Shown: positions 9,335-18,497 of the stretch, piece by piece | Layout: each line of letters begins with the position of its first letter | How positions within the stretch are numbered: the stretch's first letter is position 1 | Origin: Chloroflexota bacterium | Lineage (GTDB): Bacteria; Chloroflexota; UBA6077; FW602-bin22; CADDYW01 | Length of the DNA stretch: 64,000 bases | Direction of reading: 5' to 3' | Assembly: GCA_021324795.1 (NCBI GenBank) | Contig: JAJPIK010000118.1 | Span: forward strand, 62,001-126,000 | Notes under the pieces: generated by a model | Database searches by the model: none | What the model was told of the DNA's origin: nothing | What the model saw: only the letters and a program-made list of their open reading frames with translations | Position numbers and translations under genes: made by a program

Positions 9335-10368
9335 CCTCGTGGTTGACCTAGTTCCCTAGCCTCACCCGAATTCCTACCCCCTGATAACGTTGAGGAGGAG
9401 TTTTTACGATAGCCGAGATAGTTGTAAGCGCCAATGATCCGGCGATACAGGAGCTTCAAGAGCGGCGACGTTGGCTGGGCGCGCTCCAAATAGGCTACAG
9501 CCAATTCCTGGAGGTTTAACATGGGAGGGGTCGCCGAGAGAATACGCACAAGCTTGCGCGCGACGAGGGATGGTTGATCTGCACCGAAACGAATTGGCGA
9601 CATATCCCGATACATCTCGAGCTCCGACTCGAGTTCGGGATAAATGCGGAAGAGGTCGTGGGCTAATTCAGCCGTTCTTCGCACTCGTGCGCATTGGGTC
9701 TTCAGATCGCTGACGGCATAGTCGCGGTGGTAACAGATGGCGGTAGGACAATAACGGAATCGCATGCCATGCTTCTGAGCGCGGTAGCCGAACTCGACGT
9801 CACCCCACAGGGTTTGACCATCGCCACAGACGTCTCTCCACTGACCGAGCTGAAAGAAGGTGTTTCGTTCTACCGACATGTTGTTGCTCGTACACTTAGT
9901 GAAGTGTACGAACTCGCTTTGGGTACCCCGTGGTGCCCAGTCCCTTTCGTACCACTCAAGCATGTACCGATCGAAGGGCGTGGGGGCAGCGCCAATGTAC
10001 GGATACATCGCGCCGATGCCGACGATGTTGGGCAGAGTATCGTGCTCCGCCACGAGGGCACCGATGTAACCGGGGGCGAGCGACATGTCGTCGTCGATGA
10101 AGATGAGGACGTCGCCTTCGGCCTGGACCGCCCCCAGGTTTCGTGCTGCCCCGGCCCCTTGATTGACCTGGCGCAGGTACCGGAGTCGATACGGCAGGGC
10201 TAGATTTTGGATCGAGGGGGTGTCATCCATTGATCCGTCGTCGACAACGATGACCTCAAATTCATCGCGCGAGAACGTTTGTTGACCAAGGATGATCAAC
10301 GTCTCCGTCAGGGACGCGCAGCGGTTGAAGGTTGGAATAATGACGCTAGCTCTCATTGCTGAGGTCAT
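9331..10368 (-). CDS. GT2 glycosyltransferase
   Basis: GT-A fold: RASVIIPTFNRCASLTETL at the start, VVDDGSMDDT binding UDP, then GDVLIFIDDDMSLAPGY with the metal-binding D-X-D. A galactosyltransferase-like C-terminal region follows (WGDVEFGYRAQKHGMRFRY). About 345 residues from the ATG at 10366-10368, which has GGGAGG close upstream; the ATG at 10356 is an alternative. The open frame reaches 10659 but that would overlap the neighbouring glycosyltransferase by more than 260 nt. Probably cytoplasmic and membrane-associated; transfers one sugar of the repeat unit. Confidence 0.88.
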   Translation of the reverse strand: MTSAMRASVIIPTFNRCASLTETLIILGQQTFSRDEFEVIVVDDGSMDDTPSIQNLALPYRLRYLRQVNQGAGAARNLGAVQAEGDVLIFIDDDMSLAPGYIGALVAEHDTLPNIVGIGAMYPYIGAAPTPFDRYMLEWYERDWAPRGTQSEFVHFTKCTSNNMSVERNTFFQLGQWRDVCGDGQTLWGDVEFGYRAQKHGMRFRYCPTAICYHRDYAVSDLKTQCARVRRTAELAHDLFRIYPELESELEMYRDMSPIRFGADQPSLVARKLVRILSATPPMLNLQELAVAYLERAQPTSPLLKLLYRRIIGAYNYLGYRKNSSSTLSGGRNSGEARELGQPRG

Positions 10369-10394
10369 AGCCTCCCTGCATCGGCTTCGGTTAG

Positions 10395-11405
10395 TCACGC
10401 CGTTCCTGCTAGGCCAAGGTATGGTGAATTTCTGAAATCGTCTGAAGTGGGTCGGAAGAGCTTCCAGAGTTCGGCGTCTGATATACGTTCCTGCGATCGC
10501 TCGATAGTGCGCTTTTGAAATGCCTCTCGAGTCTGGGCGAGCGCTTTGAAGAAGGCGAGAGAAACGACTCGACGACCCGGGCGCCACGCCTGAGCCATCC
10601 AGAAGGGCAGCCACAACAGATGCTGTTGGAATAGGCGCCGGTCGGTGACGTTCTTCCAAATGAAAAGAAAATGGTTTTTGGCGATGATACCGCTCAGTTC
10701 ACGCTGCTGATAGACCTTCTTCGAGGATACCGATCCGTGATGGTAGGCCAAGCACGCCGGCTGGTAAATTGTTTTCCAGCCCCGCTTCCAGCCTCGATAA
10801 GAGATGTCAAGGTCTTCCATGTACATCGGTCGATAGAGGTCGTCGAGCCCGCCGAGGACCCGGAACTTATCGGTCGCGTAGATCGATGCTCCTCCCGATC
10901 CGTAAAGAGTCGGTCCCGGCTCCCCACGCTTGCAGACCACCCAGTGGCGAATCAAGCCGTGGTCCCAGACCCCGACCCGGCGACCCGAGTCGAAGGTGAC
11001 ACCGTCAGGACGGAGCAGCAAAGGTGTCACCGAAAAGACGTCCGGGTCATCGAACGCGTCTTGCCATTGGGCGAGGAACTCTTCGTGGAGGATAACGTCG
11101 TTATTCAACAGAAGAAAATAGGGATTACGGCAGAACTGGATGCCCCGGTTCGCGTTGGCGATAAAGCCGGAACGCTCCTGCCCGAGAGCAAGACGTACCC
11201 AGGGAAATTGCTCTCGCACCAGATCGACACTCCCGTCGGTACTGCCATCATCCGCGATGATCACGTCCCAGGGCGGCGAATAACCGGCGAAATGGAGGGC
11301 ATGCGTTACCGCTTCCAAACATCCGCCAAGCATCTTGACCCCGTTCCAGTTGGGGATAACGATGCTCAGAGCGCGCGCCTCCCCCCGTGGCGTGTTGATA
11401 CTCAC
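10395..11405 (-). CDS. GT2 glycosyltransferase (WbbL/rhamnosyltransferase-like)
   Basis: 336 residues. LSIVIPNWNGVKMLGGCL starts the GT-A fold; VIIADDGSTDGSVDLV binds the nucleotide; YFLLLNNDVILHEEF is the N-N-D form of the metal motif, typical of WbbL/RfbF-type rhamnosyl and related transferases; GGLDDLYRPMYMEDLDISYR is the conserved acceptor region. The stop is 26 nt from the next start, consistent with one operon. Sugar specificity cannot be assigned from sequence alone. Confidence 0.88.
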   Translation of the reverse strand: MSINTPRGEARALSIVIPNWNGVKMLGGCLEAVTHALHFAGYSPPWDVIIADDGSTDGSVDLVREQFPWVRLALGQERSGFIANANRGIQFCRNPYFLLLNNDVILHEEFLAQWQDAFDDPDVFSVTPLLLRPDGVTFDSGRRVGVWDHGLIRHWVVCKRGEPGPTLYGSGGASIYATDKFRVLGGLDDLYRPMYMEDLDISYRGWKRGWKTIYQPACLAYHHGSVSSKKVYQQRELSGIIAKNHFLFIWKNVTDRRLFQQHLLWLPFWMAQAWRPGRRVVSLAFFKALAQTREAFQKRTIERSQERISDAELWKLFRPTSDDFRNSPYLGLAGTA

Positions 11406-11406
11406 C

Positions 11407-12894
11407 TCAGTATGCTCCCTTACCTTGGACCACGACGAGAATGGTGCGGATCAGAATCCCCAGGTCGAGCCAGATGCTGTAATTACGAATGTAGTGCATG
11501 CTCAGGCGCACCCGATCTTCGTAAGGGATCTCGCTGCGTCCGTTGATCTGCCACGGTCCGGTGATTCCGGGTTTGACGGTAAGGAGGTTAAGCTGCCACT
11601 TCCCGTAACGTGTGGCCTCTTCTGGCGTGATCATCCGCGGACCGACGAGACTCATCTCGCCGCGGAGTACATTGATCAACTGCGGCAGCTCGTCGAGGCT
11701 CGATCGTCGGAGCAAGCGGCCGACACGGGTTACTCGGGGATCAGACTTGAGCTTGTAGCCCTTTTCAAACGCCTCGCGTAATTCCGGATCGTTCGCCAGA
11801 ACTTCGTCGGCATTCACCACCATTGTTCGAAATTTCAAGGCATCAAAAGGCTTCCCGCAGCGACCAAGGACGCGCCGACGATAGAGGATAGGGCCTGGCG
11901 AGTCTAGCTTGACGAGGAATCCGATGAAGAAGATTAACGGGCTGAAGATGATCAAGGCGACTACGGCTCCGACGTAATCGAGCAGCATTTTCAGGAACGA
12001 ATCAATCTCAGTGATGCGCACCCGTTGGGGCGTCATCAAAGGTACGCAACTGACCTCGTGCACACGGACGCCAGTGGTCAGGATCTCGAAGAGACCGGAG
12101 GAGAGTCGTAACTCGACGTCTTCGTCGTGGCCAAAGGTTCGATACACGTCCAAGAGCTGGTCTCGGCTCAGCGAGGTCATGGCAATCAGGATCTCCTGCA
12201 CGCCCCGCTGGTGCACAGCCGCGTCGAGGTCGGCGAGATTGCTGATGACCTGGAGTCCGCCAAAGACTGGAGTTCCCACCGTCACCGTGTCATCGGCAAA
12301 GCCGATCAGGCGCATTCCAGAGCCAAGGTCGGCGAGAAACTGCTCGGCGAGAGCCTTACCTTCCTCATTGGCGCCAATAATGACTGTCGGCGTGACAAAT
12401 AATCCACGCCGTCGAAGCTGTCGCAGTAGACGGCGCGCGGAGAATCGGCAGCTCCCCACGAAAACGATCGAGAGGAAGCAGGTTAGCAGAAGCCAGCCAC
12501 GGGAGATGAGTAGAGTCGGGTCGAGAAAGCTCATCAGGACCAGGGTCAACATCCCGGCCATGCAAGCATTGATGACTCGCGTATACTCCTGGAAGCAAGT
12601 GAAGACGAAGTGCCGGTCGTAGAGGCGATGGAGGGCAAAGATGCCGATCCAGACCGGGATCGCCCCGAAGGCAATCGACGAGTAAAAATCGATCCGGTGC
12701 TGGGGAGTTTCCAGGAAAGGGATACCGGCTTTGAACCGAATGAGATAGGCGACGGCAAAGGCGGAAACCAGGGCGAAGGCATCGATTGCCAGCAAGCTGG
12801 CGATAATGATCTGCCAGGAAGTACGGGTAGACGTTACTCGCTCAGTCTGAACGATCGCTCCGGTGTTGAGCTCGAGCGTTTGTTCCGTGGCCAT
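11407..12894 (-). CDS. Polyprenyl-phosphate glycosyl-1-phosphate transferase (WbaP/EpsE-like priming enzyme)
   Basis: About 495 residues. The N-terminal half holds several hydrophobic helices and a CoA-binding-like Rossmann domain ([18 protein letters not shown]). The C-terminal third is the bacterial sugar transferase domain: a long hydrophobic hairpin, [48 protein letters not shown] and [15 protein letters not shown]. This enzyme type loads the first sugar-1-phosphate onto undecaprenyl phosphate and so starts repeat-unit assembly. The ATG at 12892-12894 begins MATEQTLEL and lies outside the neighbouring gene; an upstream start at 12954 would overlap it. Confidence 0.92.
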   Translation of the reverse strand: MATEQTLELNTGAIVQTERVTSTRTSWQIIIASLLAIDAFALVSAFAVAYLIRFKAGIPFLETPQHRIDFYSSIAFGAIPVWIGIFALHRLYDRHFVFTCFQEYTRVINACMAGMLTLVLMSFLDPTLLISRGWLLLTCFLSIVFVGSCRFSARRLLRQLRRRGLFVTPTVIIGANEEGKALAEQFLADLGSGMRLIGFADDTVTVGTPVFGGLQVISNLADLDAAVHQRGVQEILIAMTSLSRDQLLDVYRTFGHDEDVELRLSSGLFEILTTGVRVHEVSCVPLMTPQRVRITEIDSFLKMLLDYVGAVVALIIFSPLIFFIGFLVKLDSPGPILYRRRVLGRCGKPFDALKFRTMVVNADEVLANDPELREAFEKGYKLKSDPRVTRVGRLLRRSSLDELPQLINVLRGEMSLVGPRMITPEEATRYGKWQLNLLTVKPGITGPWQINGRSEIPYEDRVRLSMHYIRNYSIWLDLGILIRTILVVVQGKGAY

Positions 12895-12904
12895 CGCTAA
12901 TCCA

Positions 12905-14599
12905 CTAACTCGCGCTGCTGCCCGTGGTTGCCCAACGAAGGTGTTCGAGGCCAACGCGGACGGCGCGCTGGAACGTATGGGTGTCGGAGAGGAGCATCTT
13001 CAGATACGTCCACACCGGCCCTGGACGGAGAGCCCATTCGCGAAATGCCCGCTTTTGCCAGTACATCAGGTCTTCTGCCGAAAGATTGTCATACTGAAGG
13101 ACTGTGCCTTTATCCATATCGACTTCTTCCCAGCGCGTCCCCGGACGGAACCAGCCATTCTCGACGACTTCAAAGAAGAATGGCGTGCCGGGATAGGGAG
13201 CCGCGATGTGGAACAACGCGAGATCCACCGGCAAACTCTTCGCGAAATCGATCGTCTGGCGGATGGTCTCGACTGTTTCACCCGGGAGACCAATGATAAA
13301 GTATCCCCAGTTCTTGATGCCGGCCTGCTTGGCCCAGGTGAGAGCGCAGCGCGCCTTCTTCGGGTCGGCACCTTTCGCCGCTCGCTTGAGGATCATTTCA
13401 TTGCCACTTTCGATGCCCCACGAGATCATCCAACAGCCGGCCTTCCCCATCATTTTCAGCATTTCCTCGTCGACGTAGTCGACGCGACTGTTGCAGGTCC
13501 ACTTGATCTTGAGACCTTCCTTGATGATCAGCTCGCACAGGCCCATGACCTGGTCACGGCTAATCGTGAAAAGGTCGGCGTACATATGGATGTTGTGAAT
13601 ACCCAGGTCGTGCAGCACCCAAAGCTCTTTCATGATGCGCTCTGGCGATAGCAGCCGGGTGGACCATTGATATGAAACATGTTTGATGCAGTACTTGCAG
13701 CCAGCGGTACAGCCGCGACTCGTCACGAGGAAGGTGAATGGGCCTTTGATCAAGGGCATGCGGTATTCGTTGAGTGGCAAGAGGTTATACAAGGGAATCG
13801 GTAGCTCGTTCAGATCGGCAATGAAGGGCCGGACTGGGTTGGACGTGATCTCACCCGCCCGGCGCCAGACCAAGCCTTTGAGCTTCGAGAGGTCGGGCTC
13901 ACCGGTCGCGAGCTCGGGAACGGGCTCCCAACTCGGATCGGTGTGGCGCAGCATATCCCGTACCCACTGCGGTTGGCGGTCTTGCCGTCTCTCAAGCACA
14001 TCGATCAGCTCACGGAAGGTGAGTTCGGGCTCGCCACGGATCACAAAGTCGAGCGCCGGGTAATCCCGAAGCGTCTCCGTTGGCATCGCTGTGACGTGCG
14101 TTCCAAAAGCGATCGTTGTTGCGCCGAGACTCTTCGCGAGCATCACCCCGTACATATCGTTGGTCAACGTTGGTGCGGTGACCTGGGTGAAGTAATACTT
14201 GGGTGCTGCGGCGCGCAAGCGCTTCTCGAACTCCTTCCAGTTTAAGCGTTCGGCGATGGCGTCGATGATCTGAACACGACAGTCCGGGTGGATCATCGCC
14301 GCGTGCTGGGCGAGCGATACCTGGGGCCAGATCATCTCTTCACGGCTGCGGCGCCCGACACGGTGCTGGGTTCGGATCCAGATTCCGCCGTCCGGAGAAG
14401 GCGGATTGACGAAGAGAACGTCGACCGCGGTCGGCGGTCGAACGTGCATCAGGTGTCGCACGGCTGCCCCGGCGTCCGGATAGTTCGCCATGGACAGCTT
14501 CTTCAGCCCGCGTGTCCCAAGGTTGTGACGGATTGACTCGGGAATCTCCCGAGTTGAACTCGTTGTCGCCCTTGTTTCTGGTAAGTTTTCTATTGTCAT
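12905..14599 (-). CDS. B12-binding-type radical SAM enzyme
   Basis: About 564 residues. The N-terminal part reads VDVLFVNPPSPDGGIW and VIRGEPELTFRELID, like the B12-binding domain of class B radical SAM enzymes. The catalytic core has TSRGCTAGCKYC, giving the C-x3-C-x2-C cluster ligands, then GIHNIHMYADLFT and SWGIESGNEMILKRAAKG, which binds S-adenosylmethionine. Members of this group perform methylations, cyclisations or other radical chemistry. In a glycan operon it may methylate or remodel a sugar or lipid; that is inference. The ATG at 14597-14599 is preferred over a GTG five codons upstream. Confidence 0.88.
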   Translation of the reverse strand: MTIENLPETRATTSSTREIPESIRHNLGTRGLKKLSMANYPDAGAAVRHLMHVRPPTAVDVLFVNPPSPDGGIWIRTQHRVGRRSREEMIWPQVSLAQHAAMIHPDCRVQIIDAIAERLNWKEFEKRLRAAAPKYYFTQVTAPTLTNDMYGVMLAKSLGATTIAFGTHVTAMPTETLRDYPALDFVIRGEPELTFRELIDVLERRQDRQPQWVRDMLRHTDPSWEPVPELATGEPDLSKLKGLVWRRAGEITSNPVRPFIADLNELPIPLYNLLPLNEYRMPLIKGPFTFLVTSRGCTAGCKYCIKHVSYQWSTRLLSPERIMKELWVLHDLGIHNIHMYADLFTISRDQVMGLCELIIKEGLKIKWTCNSRVDYVDEEMLKMMGKAGCWMISWGIESGNEMILKRAAKGADPKKARCALTWAKQAGIKNWGYFIIGLPGETVETIRQTIDFAKSLPVDLALFHIAAPYPGTPFFFEVVENGWFRPGTRWEEVDMDKGTVLQYDNLSAEDLMYWQKRAFREWALRPGPVWTYLKMLLSDTHTFQRAVRVGLEHLRWATTGSSAS

Positions 14600-14665
14600 A
14601 ATCTGTCTTCTCACTCTCCACTTTCAGCCAAGCTAGGTGGCTCGCCGCAGCATGGGGGGTAGCAG

Positions 14666-14684
14666 GAGGAATCCTCGATTCCTC
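14666..14684. repeat. Short perfect inverted repeat between two operon genes
   Basis: GAGGAATC, a three-base loop, then GATTCCTC: an 8-bp perfect stem in the gap between the GT2 gene and the radical SAM gene. No T-run follows on either strand, so it is not a typical terminator. It could stabilise the transcript or be an RNA-processing site inside the long operon. Confidence 0.5.
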
Positions 14685-14704
14685 GATGATGATGCCAGCC
14701 TCCC

Positions 14705-15994
14705 CTACGCTGCCGTGTTGTCTTCGAGGACGCTTCCCATTTCCTGGTTGATTCGCAGATCTCGCTCGCTGAGCTTTTCCAGCACACGCATCAGAATCCA
14801 AGAAATAATCAACTGAAGACCAACCAGTACGAGTAAGGCGCTCACGACCAGCCATAGCCAGAGGCGGGCGATGTCCCAGCCGGAAAGACTCAGGATCAGG
14901 CTGGTGCCGGCCATGGCGATTCCGATCAGTCCAACGAACACCCCAAGCCCGCCAAAGTGCTGGTCGAGCGACGGATTAAAAAGAGGCTTTCCAAAGAGTC
15001 CTTCTCGAACGTGTTTGCGATGGAAGAGGGACACCAGGTAGTTAAAGGTTGCGCCGAGTGAGAAGATACTCACTCCAGCGACGCCAAGGACCAGCGCGCA
15101 AAAGAGGGCAAAGACCCCGAGCGGTCCAAGGCTCGTCACCCCTTCGAGCCGGAGAGCCGTTATCACCACGCCAATCGCCGTCGCGATCCCCAGGGCAGCG
15201 AGACCGGCCATGCCGAGCACCCGAACCGGGTTATACTCCATGGTCGTCCAGAGAATCGTCTTCAGAAATCGCGTACCATCGCGCACGATGTTGAGCTTCG
15301 AGCGCCCAACTCGCTCGCGATAGGGGATGGGAACCTCGACAACTTTCAGCCCCTCATGCACCGCGCGCGTGCTCATGACCGGTGTAAAGTTCAGTCCGTC
15401 TGGTAAGGGATAGAGCTGATGGAGCGCCGATTGGCGCAAGACGCGCATGCCACTCGCCGGATCGTCGACACGCTGGTTTCCAATCAGGCTGACTAGGTTT
15501 GACCAGATAAAATTCCCGATTTGGCGGACGAGAGGCATCTCGCTGTGACCACCGGACCGACGAGAGCCAACGACGACATCGGCGTGCTCAGCGAGCGCGA
15601 TTCGGCAGAGCGCTGAAAAATGCTCCGGCGGGTACGTACCATCAGCGTCAAGAAAGGCGAGGAATTCCCCGGACGCGTGATTGAAACCGGTTTTGATCGC
15701 CGCGCCGTACCCACGGTTCTTCGGGTGGCGGAGAAGACGGACGGTCGGAAAGGTTGCCACGATCTCCGGGGTTCGGTCACGCGAGCCATCGTCGACAACG
15801 ATAATCTCCAGGTGATGGATCCCCACTCCGTCCAGGGCTGGCGCGGCGGCCTGTACCCGCCGGATAATGTCGGCAATGCCACCTTCTTCATTGAGCGCCG
15901 GGATGATAACCGAAAGTGTGCTCGCGGGGTCGATGTCAGAACCGACCGCGATCGACCGCGCGTTCAGTGAGGAAAGCTCCTCTCCAGTCGTCAT
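14705..15994 (-). CDS. GT2 polyprenyl-phosphate glycosyltransferase with C-terminal membrane segments
   Basis: 429 residues. The GT-A domain covers residues 25-250: SVIIPALNEEGGIADII, IIVVDDGSRDRTPEIV, GEFLAFLDADGTYPP and the GRSKLNIVRDG helix typical of dolichol/undecaprenyl-phosphate sugar transferases (DPM1/GtrB class). The last 170 residues are mostly hydrophobic, with about four transmembrane helices. Such enzymes make undecaprenyl-phosphate-linked sugars at the inner face for later transfer outside the cell. It lies upstream of the radical SAM gene on the same strand. Confidence 0.88.
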   Translation of the reverse strand: MTTGEELSSLNARSIAVGSDIDPASTLSVIIPALNEEGGIADIIRRVQAAAPALDGVGIHHLEIIVVDDGSRDRTPEIVATFPTVRLLRHPKNRGYGAAIKTGFNHASGEFLAFLDADGTYPPEHFSALCRIALAEHADVVVGSRRSGGHSEMPLVRQIGNFIWSNLVSLIGNQRVDDPASGMRVLRQSALHQLYPLPDGLNFTPVMSTRAVHEGLKVVEVPIPYRERVGRSKLNIVRDGTRFLKTILWTTMEYNPVRVLGMAGLAALGIATAIGVVITALRLEGVTSLGPLGVFALFCALVLGVAGVSIFSLGATFNYLVSLFHRKHVREGLFGKPLFNPSLDQHFGGLGVFVGLIGIAMAGTSLILSLSGWDIARLWLWLVVSALLVLVGLQLIISWILMRVLEKLSERDLRINQEMGSVLEDNTAA

Positions 15995-16033
15995 GGAATA
16001 GCACCTCTTTCCCTGTGGCTTGATTTTGTCCGC

Positions 16034-17257
16034 CTATCGGCTAGCAAGCCGCGGAATATCGTGATGAGCCGGAAGTTTGCTTAGCAGCCGCCCGACTGCA
16101 ATCAGTCCGCGGACCAGCCGGAGTGGATTGGCGAGATAGAGCGTGTACCGAAGGCGAGAATGGGTCATACTATCCGGAAGATGTCCTACCGCCGTGGGGG
16201 GCGGAAAGATACTTCGGGCAATCGATGCGAGTTGGACCCAGACCGGGCAGCCAGTGTAAAGAGACAGCTCTCTCAGCAGATTGCGGAGGACAGTATCGCT
16301 TTCTTCTGAGCTGTCATCTCGGTTAAAGAGAGTAGTAGGCTCGATAACCGCTGAGATAAACCAGCTATTCGGAAACGACGGAGCCAACCGTGATAGAACC
16401 TGCGGTGGCACTGCTGCCCCGAGCCACGCCCGGGCGAACTTCAGTGGCCAGTACACCGCTCCGCTGGCCCGGGATATGAGCGCTTCGCGCACCACTACAT
16501 CCCAATCAAGGCAATCACCGTGGCGCAACGTGATCGCGAGAATGTCAGTAAGCGAGCGCAAGGGATACCGTTCGTACCGATGAGTGTAAGCGAGATGAAT
16601 ACAACTCAAGAACACTGCATCCGGAGGCGACAGGACCGGGACCTCGAGTGTACCGAGCCGCGCAACTCGCGAGCGCTCCCTCAGACGGTTCACGTCGACC
16701 CGATAGGGGCTTGATTCCGGTAGGACGTGGCGGTGGAGCTCGAACCCGATTCGCCCCCCTGGCGGATAGTGAGAGCGGAGATGGTAATCGGGTTCTACCT
16801 GTTCAGCATTGATCACGAAGCCCATTTCTAAAAGAATGCTGCTCGCTCTCTTGAGCTGCTCAGCCGGGAGGAGCAGATCCACATCGCTCATCGAACGGAA
16901 AGAAGGCTCCGGATAGGCAGTATAGGCGAGCGCAGCTCCTTTAAGAACGATCGGTTCTAAACGGGCAGTGCATAACGCTTCGACGACCTTAGTGAGAGCA
17001 GGCTCTAGCCAGACCTTACCGTGCAGCACCGCCGCGAGATAGCCAGCGCGAAGCCTATTTTGCACTGAAGGAGGAACGGGAGATGGAGATGCATTGAGAG
17101 CTGAATACACAAGCGCGACGACGCCCTGCTGAGCGGCCAGGCTCGTCGCCAGCTCCCAGTCCATCTCTGATTCGATCTGGAGAGAGCATGTGCTACCGAG
17201 TGTCCGCTGAACGCATGAGAGGATAAAATTTTGTTCTGGCGTGAGCGTTGCGATCAT
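16034..17257 (-). CDS. Nucleotidyltransferase-fold protein (NTP_transf_5-like)
   Basis: 407 residues. Around residues 100-160 it reads IVLKGAALAYTAYPEP then RSMSDVDLLLPAEQL, the hG(G/A)...DxD pattern of the uncharacterised nucleotidyltransferase family (PF14907-like). Members occur in exopolysaccharide and peptide-modification loci, but their reaction is not established. Here it sits among glycosyltransferases, so a role in glycan tailoring or transfer of a phosphate-linked group is a guess. Its start at ATG 17255-17257 has no strong ribosome site. Confidence 0.75.
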   Translation of the reverse strand: MIATLTPEQNFILSCVQRTLGSTCSLQIESEMDWELATSLAAQQGVVALVYSALNASPSPVPPSVQNRLRAGYLAAVLHGKVWLEPALTKVVEALCTARLEPIVLKGAALAYTAYPEPSFRSMSDVDLLLPAEQLKRASSILLEMGFVINAEQVEPDYHLRSHYPPGGRIGFELHRHVLPESSPYRVDVNRLRERSRVARLGTLEVPVLSPPDAVFLSCIHLAYTHRYERYPLRSLTDILAITLRHGDCLDWDVVVREALISRASGAVYWPLKFARAWLGAAVPPQVLSRLAPSFPNSWFISAVIEPTTLFNRDDSSEESDTVLRNLLRELSLYTGCPVWVQLASIARSIFPPPTAVGHLPDSMTHSRLRYTLYLANPLRLVRGLIAVGRLLSKLPAHHDIPRLASR

Positions 17258-17305
17258 TCATGCCTACACATTAGTGACCAGTGGCCAGGGGCCATGCGCT
17301 GTCTC

Positions 17306-17335
17306 CTGATCACTGATCATTGGTTACTGATCACT
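17306..17335. repeat. Tandem CTGATCACT-type repeat at a gene end
   Basis: Three near-copies of CTGATCACT start at 17306, 17313 (last bases ATT) and 17327. They cover the last codons and stop of the acyltransferase gene and the gap before it. The final residues of that protein are therefore probably not under strong selection. Confidence 0.6.
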
Positions 17336-18106
17336 CGTGACGAGACGCATGGTCTCCTGACGTCCGTTTTGAAGCGGCCACCTCGCCGCTTCGTCGAGGT
17401 GGCGAATGACTCGGGCAGGAACGCCGACGGCTAGGCAGTAAGCCGGAACGTCTTTCGTGACCACCGCGTTTGCCCCGATGACCGACCCTTTGCCGATTCG
17501 CACCCCGTCGACCACGGTAGCGCCCGCGCCGATCCACGCTCCGTCTTCAATGACGATTCCTTTGCCAGTGATGCCCTGATCGATGACCGGTCGGAGCACA
17601 TCAGCAAAGTTATGGTTGACCGCCAAGATTTTCGCCTGGGGAGCGATCAATACCGAATCGCCAATGCTTACTCCTCCCTGGCCGCGGATCACTACCGACT
17701 CGCCGATAAATGTGCCGCGCCCCACCCGAATGAAAGCGTGGGGCAGATCCCGAAAATTGAAGACGTGCAACTCCGCGTTGTGCATGACGTAGGTGTCAGC
17801 GCCAATCTCGATGCCTTGGGGACACGCGTGCAGGTACACTCCCTGGTCGAGATAGACATTGCGGCCGAGACGAATGCCCCGAGCGTGGCGAAGCCGGACG
17901 CCGCCTTCGACTGCCGCGAAGCCGTCCATTTGGAGCATCAGACGATAGAAGAGGCCGCGTAGGGCGATGCCGGGAAGGCCAGGAACGCCTCCCAGCAGCG
18001 TGGTCAGTATCCCTTGCAGGAGATAATCGGCAACGCTTCCGGCTTGCCCGTGAATGTAATAAGACAGGCGATCGAGTGTGCCCCGTCCTCGGATTTCAGC
18101 AGCCAC
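17324..18106 (-). CDS. Left-handed beta-helix acyltransferase (serine acetyltransferase-like)
   Basis: About 260 residues. Hexapeptide turns are clear: RLGRNVYLDQGVYLHA, IGADTYVMHNAELHV, GRGTFIGESVVIRG, SVLIAPQAKILAVNH, EDGAWIGAGATVVDG and KGSVIGANAVVTKDVPAY. The N-terminal 50 residues (YIHGQAGSVADYLLQGIL) are helical. The GTG at 18104-18106, with GGAG 11 nt upstream and five bases past the previous stop, is preferred; the open frame to 18223 overlaps that gene. Probably acetylates a sugar of the exported polymer. Confidence 0.85.
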   Translation of the reverse strand: MAAEIRGRGTLDRLSYYIHGQAGSVADYLLQGILTTLLGGVPGLPGIALRGLFYRLMLQMDGFAAVEGGVRLRHARGIRLGRNVYLDQGVYLHACPQGIEIGADTYVMHNAELHVFNFRDLPHAFIRVGRGTFIGESVVIRGQGGVSIGDSVLIAPQAKILAVNHNFADVLRPVIDQGITGKGIVIEDGAWIGAGATVVDGVRIGKGSVIGANAVVTKDVPAYCLAVGVPARVIRHLDEAARWPLQNGRQETMRLVTSDQ

Positions 18107-18110
18107 AATA

Positions 18111-18482
18111 TCAGCTCCGTGAGACGACGAAGACGCCCAGACAAATCGTGAGAATTCCCAACCAGCGGAGGGAGGGAATGCTCTCGCGGAGGAGTAGCCA
18201 GGCCAGGACCGGCGTAAAGGCATAGCTTGTCGCCGCGAGAGGGTAAGCGAAACTCAATGGCACGCGTGAGAGTACTGTCAGCCAGGACATGGCTCCGATG
18301 GCGTAGAGGAAGAGGCCAACAAGAACGAGCGGGCTACTTGCAACGCGAACGACGAGAGACATTGGCTGGACGAGAGCCCCCGGATCGATCTGTCCGACCT
18401 GGCCCATCCCGATCTTCAAGCTGATCTGCCCCGCAACTCCGCAAAGGACCGAGAAGAAAATGAGTGACAGAGACGCTGCCAT
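18111..18482 (-). CDS. Small DMT-superfamily membrane protein (EamA/ArnE-like)
   Basis: 123 residues with four hydrophobic helices and the SMR/ArnE-like features SLIFFSVLCGVAGQISLK and SFAYPLAATSYAFTPVLAWLLLRE. It has half the length of ordinary EamA exporters, so it would work as a dimer. ArnE/ArnF-type homologues move undecaprenyl-phosphate sugars across the membrane, which fits this glycan locus and the undecaprenyl-phosphate glycosyltransferase nearby; a drug efflux role is less likely in this context. Confidence 0.8.
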   Translation of the reverse strand: MAASLSLIFFSVLCGVAGQISLKIGMGQVGQIDPGALVQPMSLVVRVASSPLVLVGLFLYAIGAMSWLTVLSRVPLSFAYPLAATSYAFTPVLAWLLLRESIPSLRWLGILTICLGVFVVSRS

Positions 18483-18497
18483 GGTAACCTCCCTGAC

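Noticed and set aside
16034..17257. Possible lasso-peptide-like cluster (nucleotidyltransferase-like gene plus asparagine synthetase)
   Set aside because: No precursor peptide, PqqD-like or transglutaminase-like protease is seen, the two genes are 15 kb apart, and all other neighbours are glycan genes.
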